43,569 bases of DNA from LH-M37 sp032251315. Lineage in GTDB: Bacteria > Pseudomonadota > Gammaproteobacteria > SZUA-229. Where the stretch lies: positions 1 through 43,569 of the forward strand of contig JAVVEE010000011.1 in the NCBI GenBank assembly GCA_032251315.1, in the 5' to 3' direction. The notes under the pieces were generated by a model that was not told where the DNA came from, ran no database searches, and saw only the letters and a list, made by a program, of their open reading frames with translations. The translations under genes were made by a program, and so were the position numbers. Within the stretch, counting starts at the first letter, position 1. The number at the start of each line of letters is the position of its first letter. Below, one piece after another: positions 8,447 through 17,797 of this stretch.

Positions 8447-9564
8447 GACAGGACCTCGCCCAGGGCCTGAATAAAGCGTCGGTTTTGCGCGTCGGTACCT
8501 ATAGTAATTCGCAGATACTCCGACATATTATAGTTGGCCACCGGCCGGACAATGACGCCCTTACGCAATAGCGCCTGATAGATCGGCTGGGCATCCTGAC
8601 GGAAATTAACGGTAATGAAATTTGCCATGGTCGGCAGATAATCCAGTCCCATCTCGGTGAATGCTTGCTGCAAATACGCTTTGCCGGCGTTATTCAGCAG
8701 CACACTCTTTTGAATGTGTTCCTCATCGTCCAGCGAGGCCAGCGCGGCCTCCTGCGCCAGTATATTCGTATTGAAAGGCTGTCTCACCCGATTAAGGAGA
8801 TCAGCGATTTCAGCACTGGAAAGTGCATAACCTATGCGAAGACCAGCCAGTGCATATATCTTGGAAAAAGTGCCGGTGATCACCAGGTTCGGATAGCGGG
8901 CCAGCCATTCACCGAACTCAAAGTGAAACACCGCATCCATATACTCGTTGTAAGCCATGTCCAGAACAACCACTACATCTTCGGGCACGCCATCCAGAAT
9001 CTGCTGGAGCATTTCAGTGGAGAGGCAGGTGCCGGTGGGATTATTAGGATTGGCGATAAACAGCAAGCGGGTTTTTTCATCCACGCTTGCCAGCAATGTT
9101 TGCGGATTGTGTCCCAGTGGCATGGTAGCGTGATCGGGTGGGAAAGCGGCGGCGATATTCGCGGTTGCGCCCACCGCCTGCACCGCAATGGGATAAACGG
9201 CAAAGGCATATTCTGAAAAAACTGCCGATGTTTGTGCATCCAGAAAAGCGTGCGCGACCAGTTCAAGCACATCATTGGAACCGTTGCCCAGTGTTACACA
9301 GGCAATATCAATATTAAACTTGTCGGCAAGACATGCGCGCAGTTTGTAACCACTGCCATCAGGATAGAAATTGACCGACTCACAGTGCGCCCGTATCGCA
9401 GCGACCGCTTTAGCACCCGGCCCCAGAGGATTTTCATTAGAGGCGAGTTTAATCGAGTTGCTAATGCCTAGCTCACGCTCCAGCTCATCAACCGGTTTTC
9501 CCGGCAGATAGGGCGTGAGTTTTTGCACGCCTTGGGTGGCTAGCGATTGAAATGACTTTTTCAT
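8443..9564 (-). CDS. hisC: Histidinol-phosphate / aromatic aminotransferase
   Basis: A 373-residue fold-type I PLP aminotransferase of the HisC family. The PLP lysine lies in TFSKIYALAGLRIGY; IANPNNPTG and LDMAYNEYMD give the cofactor and Asp contacts. Because it sits between pheA and tyrA rather than in a his operon, it probably also, or mainly, transaminates aromatic 2-oxo acids, as inferred for the equivalent hisC2 of Pseudomonas. Biochemical specificity cannot be read from sequence alone. Confidence 0.92.
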   Translation of the reverse strand: MKKSFQSLATQGVQKLTPYLPGKPVDELERELGISNSIKLASNENPLGPGAKAVAAIRAHCESVNFYPDGSGYKLRACLADKFNIDIACVTLGNGSNDVLELVAHAFLDAQTSAVFSEYAFAVYPIAVQAVGATANIAAAFPPDHATMPLGHNPQTLLASVDEKTRLLFIANPNNPTGTCLSTEMLQQILDGVPEDVVVVLDMAYNEYMDAVFHFEFGEWLARYPNLVITGTFSKIYALAGLRIGYALSSAEIADLLNRVRQPFNTNILAQEAALASLDDEEHIQKSVLLNNAGKAYLQQAFTEMGLDYLPTMANFITVNFRQDAQPIYQALLRKGVIVRPVANYNMSEYLRITIGTDAQNRRFIQALGEVLS

Positions 9565-9626
9565 AGTGCTTGTAAATAGTGATTAATTATCACTGTCTTA
9601 GATTGATTGGATTTAGAGGCTGGCTT

Positions 9627-10712
9627 TTAGATAACGGCTTTTGGGTAAGCGCCCAGAATCGTCACCATGGCACTCGCCTGTTCCATCTCTTCGACAGCCG
9701 CCCGCACATTCTCGTCATCCCGATGGCCATCAATATCCATGAAGAACACATATTCCCAGACGCCTTTACGGGAAGGTCGGGATTCAATATTGCTCATGCT
9801 GATATTTCGTTTCGCGAGCGGTTCTAACAAACCAAATAATGAACCCGGACGATTATGCGCAAACACCAGCAGGCTGGTGCGGTCATTTCCACTCGGCGGT
9901 GACTGATGTTTACCGATAACGACAAAACGGGTTGTGTTGTCGGGCTCATCTTCGATATCAGACTTCAGTACCGGCACATCATATAGCTCGGAAGCCTGAA
10001 TACCGGCAATGGCCGCGGCGTGTTTATGCTCGTGTGCCAGCTGCACCGCTTCGGCATTGCTGTTGGTGGCAATGCGCTGGGCATTGGGCAGATATTTATC
10101 CAGCCATAAACGGCATTGCGCAAGGGACTGCTGATGCGAATACACGCGTTTGATATTCGCCAGTTCACTTTCTTTGGAAAGCAGATTGTGACGAATTCTT
10201 AACTCCACCTCACCGCTAATGGAGAGCGACGACTGCATCAGCAAATCCAGAGTGTGATTAATCATGCCTTCCGTTGAATTTTCAACCGGCACTACACCGA
10301 AATCGGCCCCGTCAGCTTCAACCAGACGAAACACCTCTTCGATGCTGCTGACCGATTCTTTTTCAAAAAAATGGCCAAAATGTTTCAGCGCAGCAGAATA
10401 GGTATAGGTTCCTTCCGGGCCGAGAAAGGCGATTTTCAGTGGTTTTTCCAGCGCCAGACAGGCGGCCATGATCTCGCGAAAAATTCCGGCAATGGCATTA
10501 TCGTCGAGCGGGCCTTTATTTCTATCCTTAACCGCGCGCAAGACCTGAGCTTCGCGCTCGGGTCGATAAAAATGCCCGTTCTCACCCTGTTTATTTTTTA
10601 TCTCCGCGACCTTGGTGGCACACTCGGCACGCTCGGATATCAGTTGCTGCAAATCAATATCGATTTTATCAATACGTTCACGAACTTCAGAAAGGGGGTC
10701 TTTTGCCGTCAT
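9627..10712 (-). CDS. pheA: Bifunctional chorismate mutase / prephenate dehydratase
   Basis: A 361-residue protein that makes phenylpyruvate from chorismate. It has three parts. Residues 1 to about 90 are an AroQ chorismate mutase. A prephenate dehydratase follows (FLGPEGTYTYSAALKHFG, NSTEGMINHTLD, TTRFVVIG). A C-terminal ACT domain (about 275-355) carries the ESRPSR motif that binds phenylalanine for feedback inhibition. No clear Shine-Dalgarno precedes the ATG at 10712 (the sequence is C-rich), and it lies 9 bp after serA, so reinitiation is likely. Confidence 0.96.
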   Translation of the reverse strand: MTAKDPLSEVRERIDKIDIDLQQLISERAECATKVAEIKNKQGENGHFYRPEREAQVLRAVKDRNKGPLDDNAIAGIFREIMAACLALEKPLKIAFLGPEGTYTYSAALKHFGHFFEKESVSSIEEVFRLVEADGADFGVVPVENSTEGMINHTLDLLMQSSLSISGEVELRIRHNLLSKESELANIKRVYSHQQSLAQCRLWLDKYLPNAQRIATNSNAEAVQLAHEHKHAAAIAGIQASELYDVPVLKSDIEDEPDNTTRFVVIGKHQSPPSGNDRTSLLVFAHNRPGSLFGLLEPLAKRNISMSNIESRPSRKGVWEYVFFMDIDGHRDDENVRAAVEEMEQASAMVTILGAYPKAVI

Positions 10713-10721
10713 AGGGGGTGA

Positions 10722-11885
10722 TTAAATTTGCCGTGCTTTTATAACACCGTCAATTTCAACAATCTTGTCGAGCACATCATCACTGATGCTGGACTCAAGG
10801 TCGATTAGCGTATAGGCCAGACCATTTTTGGATTCGTTAGTCATGTGCAAAATATTCGCACCCGCCTGACCCAGAACATGCGAAATCTGCCCGACCATGT
10901 CCGGCATATTTTTATTGGCAATGGCCAGGCGCACATCACCGACTCTGGCTAATTTTACATCCGGGAAATTTACTGAATTTTTTATGTTGCCGTTTTCCAT
11001 AAAATTCCTGATCTGATCAGCAATCATAATGGCACAATTTTCTTCGGCCTCAATGGTTGAGGCTCCGAGATGCGGCAGGGTAATAACTCGATCGTTGTTT
11101 TTGAGTTTCTCAGCGGGAAAATCACAAACATAGGCTCGAATTCTGCCGCTGCCAATGGCCGCTAACACCGCATCGTCATCCACAATGCCATCACGGGCGA
11201 AGTTCAGAATTACTGCGCCATCTTTCATGCCGGCGATGCGTTCAGCATTCAACAAATCCTGGGTACTCTCCACCAGTGGCACATGAAAAGTGACAAAGTC
11301 TGATTGCTGCAACAGCTCATCGACGCTGGACATTTCCTGCACATCTGAGGACAGCTTCCAGGCGCTTCTTATGGTAATAGTCGGGTCAAAACCAACAACA
11401 CGCATGCCCAGCGCCATGGCTGCATTGGCCACTTCAACACCAATAGCGCCCAGACCTATGACGCCGAGTGTGCGGCCCGGTAGCTCATAACCGACATATT
11501 TTTTCTTGCCGTCTTCGACGGCCTTGTTCTGCTCTTCCACCGTGCCTGTGACATTGGAGGCATATTGCCAGGCCGGAATTATATTACGGCATGCCAGTAA
11601 CATTCCGGCTATCACCAGCTCTTTTACTGCATTCGCATTCGCCCCCGGGGCATTAAATACCACCACACCCTCTTCACTCAGGCGGGCAACCGGTACATTG
11701 TTGGTACCCGCACCTGCGCGCCCGACCGCTTTCAGGGATCGAGGTATTTCCATATCGTGCAATTTTGCGGAACGCAGCATAATAACATCGGGATCAGCAT
11801 GATCTTCACCGATTGTATAGATATCAGTCGGCAGACGGCTAAGGCCTTTCTCCGAAATGTTATTGTATGTTTTTACTTTTATCAT
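10722..11885 (-). CDS. serA: D-3-phosphoglycerate dehydrogenase with ACT domain
   Basis: A 387-residue D-2-hydroxyacid dehydrogenase that oxidises 3-phosphoglycerate, the first step of serine synthesis. The NAD Rossmann fold reads GLGAIGVEVANAAM. The active-site set is NFARDGIVDDDAV (Arg), the following Asp/Glu and LPHLGASTIEAEEN (catalytic His). Residues from about 315 form a C-terminal ACT domain (DMVGQISHVLGQAGANILHM), a likely serine sensor. It is shorter than the enteric enzyme by about 20 residues. Its place between serC and pheA is not the E. coli arrangement and groups two serine-pathway steps. Confidence 0.93.
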   Translation of the reverse strand: MIKVKTYNNISEKGLSRLPTDIYTIGEDHADPDVIMLRSAKLHDMEIPRSLKAVGRAGAGTNNVPVARLSEEGVVVFNAPGANANAVKELVIAGMLLACRNIIPAWQYASNVTGTVEEQNKAVEDGKKKYVGYELPGRTLGVIGLGAIGVEVANAAMALGMRVVGFDPTITIRSAWKLSSDVQEMSSVDELLQQSDFVTFHVPLVESTQDLLNAERIAGMKDGAVILNFARDGIVDDDAVLAAIGSGRIRAYVCDFPAEKLKNNDRVITLPHLGASTIEAEENCAIMIADQIRNFMENGNIKNSVNFPDVKLARVGDVRLAIANKNMPDMVGQISHVLGQAGANILHMTNESKNGLAYTLIDLESSISDDVLDKIVEIDGVIKARQI

Positions 11886-11928
11886 AATTAAAATTTCAGC
11901 CTTGTAGATTCAGACAACGGGCAATTTA

Positions 11929-13011
11929 TCAGGCATTGTTTTTTTCGAAGGTGACCATGAAGTCTATTAAAGCATCTACACCCTCAACCGGCATGGCGTT
12001 ATAGATACTCGCGCGCATACCACCCACCGAACGGTGACCTTTTAAGGAGTGCAATTTCTGTTTTGCAGCACCTTCAAGAAATTTTGCATCCAGATCCGCA
12101 TTGGCCAGCACAAATGGAACATTCATCCAGGAACGACAGCTTTTCTCTACCGGACTTGAGTAAAAGTCTGAAGCATCAATCACCGCGTAGAGCTTGTCGG
12201 CCTTCTTCTGATTAATCGCTTCCATCGCAGGCAATCCACCCTTCTCTTTCAGCCAGGCGAAAACCAGACCCGACAGATACCAGCTATAGGTTGGCGGCGT
12301 GTTGTACATGGAGTCGTTGTCGGCGTGTATTTTGTAATCGAACATGGCGGGCATATTCGATTTGGCCTTGCCCAGCAAGTCTTCCCGAATGATGACAATG
12401 GTCAGACCGGCTGGGCCGATATTTTTCTGCGCACCGGCATAGATCAAACCAAATTTGGAAACATCAATCTGACGTGACAAGATGGTCGAGGACATATCCG
12501 CAACCAGAGGTATATCACCGGTGTCGGGAATATAGGGAAACTCAACGCCGACAATGGTTTCATTGGGCGTGTAATGCACATAGGCGGCATCGGGATTGAA
12601 TTTCAGTGTTTCTTCGGCAGGTATCGTCGTGAAATTAGTGTCGCTGGTATCCGCTACGACGTTTACATCGCAGTAACGCTTCGCTTCAGCTATCGCTTTT
12701 TTAGACCATTGGCCGGTCAGCAAATAATCGGCACTGGTCTTGTCGCCCAGCAGATTGATCGGCACCATCGCAAACTGACTACTGGCACCGCCTTGCAGGA
12801 ACAGAACCTTATAGTTGTCTGGAATCGCCATCAGCTCGCGCAGATCCGCCTCGGCTTTGGCGGCGATCGAGAGGTACTCTTTACCGCGGTGGCTCATTTC
12901 CATTACCGACATGCCGGAGCCGTTCCAGTCCAGCATTTCATCACGGGCCTGTTCCAGCACTTTTTGGGGCAACATCGCCGGGCCGGCACTAAAATTAAAA
13001 ACTCTATTCAT
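11929..13011 (-). CDS. serC: Phosphoserine aminotransferase
   Basis: A 360-residue class V PLP aminotransferase that converts 3-phosphohydroxypyruvate to phosphoserine and also acts in pyridoxal phosphate synthesis. The start NFSAGPAMLP is diagnostic. The PLP lysine is in AGAQKNIGPAG, and the C-terminal HRSVGGMRASIYNAMP is family-specific. The length matches E. coli SerC. The gene follows gyrA by 71 bp and leads the serine/aromatic cluster. Confidence 0.97.
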   Translation of the reverse strand: MNRVFNFSAGPAMLPQKVLEQARDEMLDWNGSGMSVMEMSHRGKEYLSIAAKAEADLRELMAIPDNYKVLFLQGGASSQFAMVPINLLGDKTSADYLLTGQWSKKAIAEAKRYCDVNVVADTSDTNFTTIPAEETLKFNPDAAYVHYTPNETIVGVEFPYIPDTGDIPLVADMSSTILSRQIDVSKFGLIYAGAQKNIGPAGLTIVIIREDLLGKAKSNMPAMFDYKIHADNDSMYNTPPTYSWYLSGLVFAWLKEKGGLPAMEAINQKKADKLYAVIDASDFYSSPVEKSCRSWMNVPFVLANADLDAKFLEGAAKQKLHSLKGHRSVGGMRASIYNAMPVEGVDALIDFMVTFEKNNA

Positions 13012-13082
13012 GTTATTTATTATTAATCGTTAGTTAGAAGGATAGATTTAAACCTTACTGGCAATGCCTACGCAAACCGTAT

Positions 13083-15662
13083 TTACTCGCCACTTTCATC
13101 TTGCCCGGCTTCGATGTCGACTACATCTTCGCCTATAAGGGCGTCGATTTTCTCAACTTCAACCAGTTTTTCGCCATTGGTCAAACGAATCAGACGCACA
13201 CCCTGGGTGTTTCGTCCCATTTCGCTGACATCCGCTACAGCGATTCGCACCAGTGTGCCGTTATTGGTAATCATCATGATTTCATCATCCGGCTTAACCT
13301 GTACCGCACCGACGATTTCACCATTACGTTCATTGGTCTTGATTGAAATAACACCCTGACCGCCTCGCCCTCTTAAGGGGTAGTCAGCGACTGCCGTGCG
13401 CTTACCATAACCGTTTTCGGTAGCCGTCAGGATTGAGCCTTCCTCGTCAACCAGAATCATACCGATGATACGTTGCCCTGCGGCCAGTCTCATGCCACGA
13501 ACACCGGCAGCAGTTCGGCCCATGACGCGAACATCGGATTCGGAGAAGCGCATGGCTTTGCCGGCATTGGACAGCAGCATAAGGTGGTTCATGCCACTGG
13601 TGATCACGACATCAACCAGCACGTCGTCGTTTCTGAGATCAATAGCGATAATGCCCGATGTCCGGGGGCGCGAGAAGTTTGATAACGCGGTCTTTTTAAC
13701 TGTGCCCGAACTGGTGGCCATAAAGACAAAATAATTGTCATCATATTGCCGCACCGGTAATACTGCATTAATTCGTTCGCCGTCTTCGAGCGGCAGCAGA
13801 TTCACGATGGGTTTGCCGCGTGAACCCCGGCCCGCCATCGGTAACTGGTACACTTTTAGCCAGTAGACTTTACCGCGGCTGGAAAAACACAGCAGTGTGT
13901 CGTGGGTGTTGGCCACAAACAACTTGTCGATAAAATCCTTTTCTTTCATGCTGGTAGCCGATTTACCGCGACCACCACGACGCTGGGTATTATAGACATC
14001 CATGGCCTGGCATTTGGCATAACCTTCGTGCGAGAAAGTCACCACCACATCTTCTTCGGTAATCAGATCTTCCATGGTGAGGTCTAACTGACTTTCGATA
14101 ATTTCGGTACGACGGGCATCACCGTAATTTTCACGAATTTCCTTAAGCTCATCGCGTATCACCTGCAGGAGGCGATCCGGATTGGACAGAATATCGAGCA
14201 GGTCGATTATAATTTCCAGTATTTCCTTGAACTCATTGACTATTTTGTCCTGCTCGAGCCCGGTCAGACGATGCAGCCGAAGCTCAAGAATCGCCTGCGC
14301 CTGAGCATCGGAAAGATGATAACCATCCTCTTTCAAACCATAACGCGGATCGAGCTGGTCAGGACGTGAAGAGTCGGCACCCGCACGGCTGACCATATCG
14401 GTAACCGCGCCGGGTGACCAGACTTTATCAATCAGCGCGACCTTGGCATCAGCGGGATTGGCAGAGCGTTTAATCAGCGCAATGACTTCGTCGATATTCG
14501 CCAACGCCACCGCCAGACCTTCTAAAAGGTGTGCGCGTTCGCGTGCCTTACGCAATTCATAAATAGTACGACGCGTGACCACTTCACGGCGATGACGAAT
14601 AAATGCCTGTATGATCTGCTTGAGATTGAGCAACTGCGGCTGACCATCAACCAGGGCCACCATGTTAATGCCAAACACGCACTGCATGGAGGTGAGCTTG
14701 AAGAGGTTATTCAGCACCACCTCACCGACTTCACCGCGACGTAGCTCGATAACGATGCGCATGCCGTCTTTGTCCGACTCATCACGCAGCTCGGTAATAC
14801 CCTCGAGGCGTTTTTCCTTCACCAGCTCGGCAATACGCTCGATCAGACGCGCCTTATTAATTTGGTAGGGGATCTCGGTGACGATGATGCTCTGCTTGCC
14901 GGATTTACTGCTCTCGATAATCTCGGCACGTGAGCGCATTACCATGCGGCCACGGCCGGTTTTATAGGCTTCGCGAATGCCCTTGGTGCCATTGAGCAGG
15001 CCCGCGGTAGGCAGATCAGGTGCCGGCAGATATTCCATCAGCGCATCGATATCGAGCGCGGGATCATCAATCAGCGCCAGGGTGGCGTTGATCACTTCAG
15101 TCAGATTATGGGGCGGGATATTCGTGGCCATGCCGACAGCGATGCCGGAGGAGCCGTTAACCAGCATGTTCGGCACACGCGTCGGCAAGACATCGGGTTC
15201 GGTTTCAGAACCGTCGTAGTTGTCGGTAAAATCGACGGTCTCCTTGTCGAGATCGGCCAGCAATTCATGGGCGATTTTCGACATTCGGACTTCGGTATAA
15301 CGCATTGCGGCAGGTGAATCGCCATCAACCGAACCGAAATTACCCTGACCGTCAACCAGCATATAGCGTAACGAAAAGGGCTGCGCCATACGTACGATGG
15401 TGTCATAAACAGCGGTATCACCATGGGGGTGATATTTACCGATGACATCACCGACTACACGCGCCGATTTTTTATAGGGCTTGTTCCAGTCGTTACCCAG
15501 AATGCGCATGGCGTAAAGCACCCTGCGGTGCACCGGTTTCAGGCCGTCACGCACATCAGGTAGGGCACGGCCGACAATTACACTCATTGCGTAGTCCAGA
15601 TAGGACTGACGCATTTCGTCTTCGATATTTACCGGGGAAATTTCTTTTGCAAATTCAGTCAT
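13083..15662 (-). CDS. gyrA: DNA gyrase subunit A
   Basis: An 859-residue type IIA topoisomerase subunit that breaks and rejoins DNA to introduce negative supercoils with GyrB. The catalytic tyrosine is Y122 (AAMRYTEVR). The quinolone-determining region reads HPHGDTAVYD, with T83 and D87. The C-terminal beta-pinwheel carries the GyrA box QRRGGRG and ends in an acidic tail (DIEAGQDESGE). Size and domain order are normal. T83 in place of the enteric S83 is also natural in Pseudomonas aeruginosa, so it is not by itself a resistance mutation. Confidence 0.98.
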   Translation of the reverse strand: MTEFAKEISPVNIEDEMRQSYLDYAMSVIVGRALPDVRDGLKPVHRRVLYAMRILGNDWNKPYKKSARVVGDVIGKYHPHGDTAVYDTIVRMAQPFSLRYMLVDGQGNFGSVDGDSPAAMRYTEVRMSKIAHELLADLDKETVDFTDNYDGSETEPDVLPTRVPNMLVNGSSGIAVGMATNIPPHNLTEVINATLALIDDPALDIDALMEYLPAPDLPTAGLLNGTKGIREAYKTGRGRMVMRSRAEIIESSKSGKQSIIVTEIPYQINKARLIERIAELVKEKRLEGITELRDESDKDGMRIVIELRRGEVGEVVLNNLFKLTSMQCVFGINMVALVDGQPQLLNLKQIIQAFIRHRREVVTRRTIYELRKARERAHLLEGLAVALANIDEVIALIKRSANPADAKVALIDKVWSPGAVTDMVSRAGADSSRPDQLDPRYGLKEDGYHLSDAQAQAILELRLHRLTGLEQDKIVNEFKEILEIIIDLLDILSNPDRLLQVIRDELKEIRENYGDARRTEIIESQLDLTMEDLITEEDVVVTFSHEGYAKCQAMDVYNTQRRGGRGKSATSMKEKDFIDKLFVANTHDTLLCFSSRGKVYWLKVYQLPMAGRGSRGKPIVNLLPLEDGERINAVLPVRQYDDNYFVFMATSSGTVKKTALSNFSRPRTSGIIAIDLRNDDVLVDVVITSGMNHLMLLSNAGKAMRFSESDVRVMGRTAAGVRGMRLAAGQRIIGMILVDEEGSILTATENGYGKRTAVADYPLRGRGGQGVISIKTNERNGEIVGAVQVKPDDEIMMITNNGTLVRIAVADVSEMGRNTQGVRLIRLTNGEKLVEVEKIDALIGEDVVDIEAGQDESGE

Positions 15663-15807
15663 TTAGTAAGAGCAACCAGATTTTTAAATTCGTTTTAAAA
15701 ACACGCTAATAAAGCCGGAGATATTAACACATATACCAGAGTCACGGCACAGTTATGCGCAATAAAAGCATGCGACATGGTCGCGACTGCAAAATGAACG
15801 AATGCGT

Positions 15808-16341
15808 CTAGCCGGACTTACGGCTATTAGCCATCGCCGGCAACAGCCTCTCTGTCTCAGCACAGTTAGAAACGCTGAATTCATGCCCCAAATGCAGACA
15901 ATAACCCAGCCATTTATAGAGCAGTCGATTCAAGCGCCATTTCAGTTTGAGCGCCGTGACCGGCAGGTGATCGAGGCGCTGCCGTCCGTGTCTGAGATGC
16001 CCCGCCAACACCTCAACCAGACAGGCATCGTGATAGATACGCAGCTTCAGGTCCGGCTCAGCAACAACGTCTTCACCCTCCTGAAAATAATAGGTCAGAC
16101 GGACGGTGGTGGTGAATTTGCTACGTTCAACAATGTGCAGATGCAGATCTATGCAACCGGGAACGACGGACACGGCGGTATCGGTTATCGCCTCCAGGTC
16201 AGACACCAGCCGCCGGAAGCGAAGATAGTTATTTTCATGCAGGTCCATCAGACTCACATAGCCGCCCGGTACCACCTCGGCGCAGCCGTAGCCCTCGCGA
16301 GCTACCACCAGAGGGCCGATCAGGGATGCATTAGTACTCAT
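15808..16341 (-). CDS. DUF1249 (YqiB-like) protein
   Basis: A 177-residue cytoplasmic protein of the DUF1249 family, of which E. coli YqiB is a member. Recognised by the central LRIYHDACLVEVLAGH and the C-terminal KLKWRLNRLLYKWLGYCLHL, which parallel YqiB's RLYHDAMVAEV and KHQINQFLADWLRYCL. Function is unknown. In E. coli the gene lies near cpdA, but here it stands upstream of gyrA and divergent from a membrane methyltransferase. An N-terminal stretch of about 20 residues precedes the region shared with YqiB. Confidence 0.8.
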   Translation of the reverse strand: MSTNASLIGPLVVAREGYGCAEVVPGGYVSLMDLHENNYLRFRRLVSDLEAITDTAVSVVPGCIDLHLHIVERSKFTTTVRLTYYFQEGEDVVAEPDLKLRIYHDACLVEVLAGHLRHGRQRLDHLPVTALKLKWRLNRLLYKWLGYCLHLGHEFSVSNCAETERLLPAMANSRKSG

Positions 16342-16427
16342 AATGTATATTTTTATATTTTGCCGTGAAAGGAGACGGCAAAACGAGAGGCCGAAACGAA
16401 AAGATATTATAACTCAAGCATTCAGTG

Positions 16428-16458
16428 TTCGATGATTTCTGCATTACGATAGTATAAT
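16428..16458 (+). promoter_or_regulatory. Predicted sigma-70 promoter for the methyltransferase-kinase pair
   Basis: A perfect TATAAT lies at 16453-16458 in the divergent gap, about 54 bp before the ATG at 16512. The best -35 (TTCGAT at 16428-16433) is weak and 19 bp away, so the call rests on the -10 box and its position. It would drive both plus-strand genes. Confidence 0.45.
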
Positions 16459-16511
16459 ATAGCGCACCATCATTATTCGAACTTTATCGACTCAACCAGA
16501 CAGAACATCCT

Positions 16512-17099
16512 ATGGCACGTACAGACTCTTTACCAGAAGCTCAAGGCATTCACAAACTCATTCGTAAACTGCGTTATCACGAAGCATCAAGACAGTGGTT
16601 CGCGGTCTTATTTGTATTACTGGTCAGCCTTCTGGGCGAGCCGCAACCAACACTGCTATACATTGGCACCGCCATTGCAACCGTGGGCGCGCTGATACGG
16701 CTCTGGGCTTCGGGCCATGTCATGAAAAACAAGGAGCTGGCTACAGACGGCCCCTATGCCTTTGTCAGACATCCGCTCTACGTCGGCAATATCCTGCTGC
16801 TGCTGGGCTTCGCCATGGCCTCCTCCTTATGGTGGTCTTATGTCCTGATGATTGCGCTGTTACTATTTTACTATCCGCCAACCATCGCCTACGAAGACAA
16901 TAAGTTGCATGCCTTTTTTGGTAACTCGTGGGAAAAATGGAGCAAAACCACGCGCGCCCTGATTCCAACTTTGCCCAGTCGTACAGAGAAAAGTGAACAG
17001 GGCAGTAGTTGGTCTTTCAAGAAAAGCCTGATGCAAAATGGCGAACCCATCATTGTCATCTATCTTATTGGCTGCATGTATCTACTGTACGCCCGCTAA
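16512..17099 (+). CDS. Isoprenylcysteine carboxyl methyltransferase-family membrane protein
   Basis: A 195-residue integral membrane protein of the ICMT/PEMT superfamily. Hydrophobic helices lie near residues 33-45, 50-67, 92-117 and 180-193. The SAM-binding signature is clear in DGPYAFVRHPLYVGNILLLLG and in the following YEDNKLHAFFGNSWEKW (Glu-rich then FG..W). Bacterial members methylate lipids or small hydrophobic molecules, but most have no known substrate. It is followed 17 bp later by a small kinase gene, so the pair may act on one lipid or envelope substrate; that is inference. Confidence 0.85.
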   Translation: MARTDSLPEAQGIHKLIRKLRYHEASRQWFAVLFVLLVSLLGEPQPTLLYIGTAIATVGALIRLWASGHVMKNKELATDGPYAFVRHPLYVGNILLLLGFAMASSLWWSYVLMIALLLFYYPPTIAYEDNKLHAFFGNSWEKWSKTTRALIPTLPSRTEKSEQGSSWSFKKSLMQNGEPIIVIYLIGCMYLLYAR

Positions 17100-17116
17100 G
17101 CGAAACCAGATTTACT

Positions 17117-17773
17117 ATGCTTAAGGAACTGGACCAATCCAGCCTGAAACAATGGATAGAAGATAGCCTGGCCAGCAACAGTAACACGCTGGCAGCCGGT
17201 TATCAGGGCAAGACCCTGCTCTATCGTAATAACGATTTAAGTCTTGCTATAAAAATTCCACATGGACGTGGATTGATAAAATACCTGCATACCCGAATGC
17301 TGCATCACGAAGCACGGGTTTACCGTCGACTGAAACATTTAGAGGGCATCCCTGCCTGTTATGGACTGATCGACAATCGATACCTGGCACTGGAGCTCAT
17401 CGAAGGCGAGCCGATACGTAGTAAACGCCCTGTTAATGATGAGCGCTATTTCAAAATATTGCTAAGCCTGATCAAACAGATGCATGAAAGTGGCGTGGCA
17501 CACATGGATTTAAAAAGAAAGGATAATCTTATGGTGACGCATCATGATGAACCCTGCGTTCTTGATTTCGGCACCGCCGTGATCAGAAAGCCGGGGTTTC
17601 ATCCGCTCAATCATTTCATGTACCGACTCGCCAGACGCTTTGACTACAGCGCATGGGTAAAACATAAATACCATGATGACATGCACAATGTTCTCGAAGA
17701 AGACAAAATATACTATCAACGCACATATATTGAAAAGTTTGCAAAGATCATAAGAAAAATTTTCAAACTCTAG
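17117..17773 (+). CDS. Small LPS-kinase-like (Kdo/WaaP/RIO-type) protein kinase
   Basis: A 218-residue single-domain kinase. Key residues are K46 (LAIKIP), a helix-C glutamate (E65 in HHEARVYRRL), the catalytic loop HMDLKRKDN with D131 and N137, and the metal-binding DFG at D150 (VLDFGTA). This layout fits the lipopolysaccharide-kinase (InaA/WaaP) branch of eukaryotic-like kinases. The target may be a sugar, lipid or protein. The frame stays open upstream to 17009, but the ATG at 17117 just after the methyltransferase stop gives a normal N-terminus. No strong ribosome site is seen. It ends 24 bp from the convergent GGDEF-EAL gene. Confidence 0.8.
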   Translation: MLKELDQSSLKQWIEDSLASNSNTLAAGYQGKTLLYRNNDLSLAIKIPHGRGLIKYLHTRMLHHEARVYRRLKHLEGIPACYGLIDNRYLALELIEGEPIRSKRPVNDERYFKILLSLIKQMHESGVAHMDLKRKDNLMVTHHDEPCVLDFGTAVIRKPGFHPLNHFMYRLARRFDYSAWVKHKYHDDMHNVLEEDKIYYQRTYIEKFAKIIRKIFKL

Positions 17774-17797
17774 GAGGCTGGTGCAACTCAAAATCAC

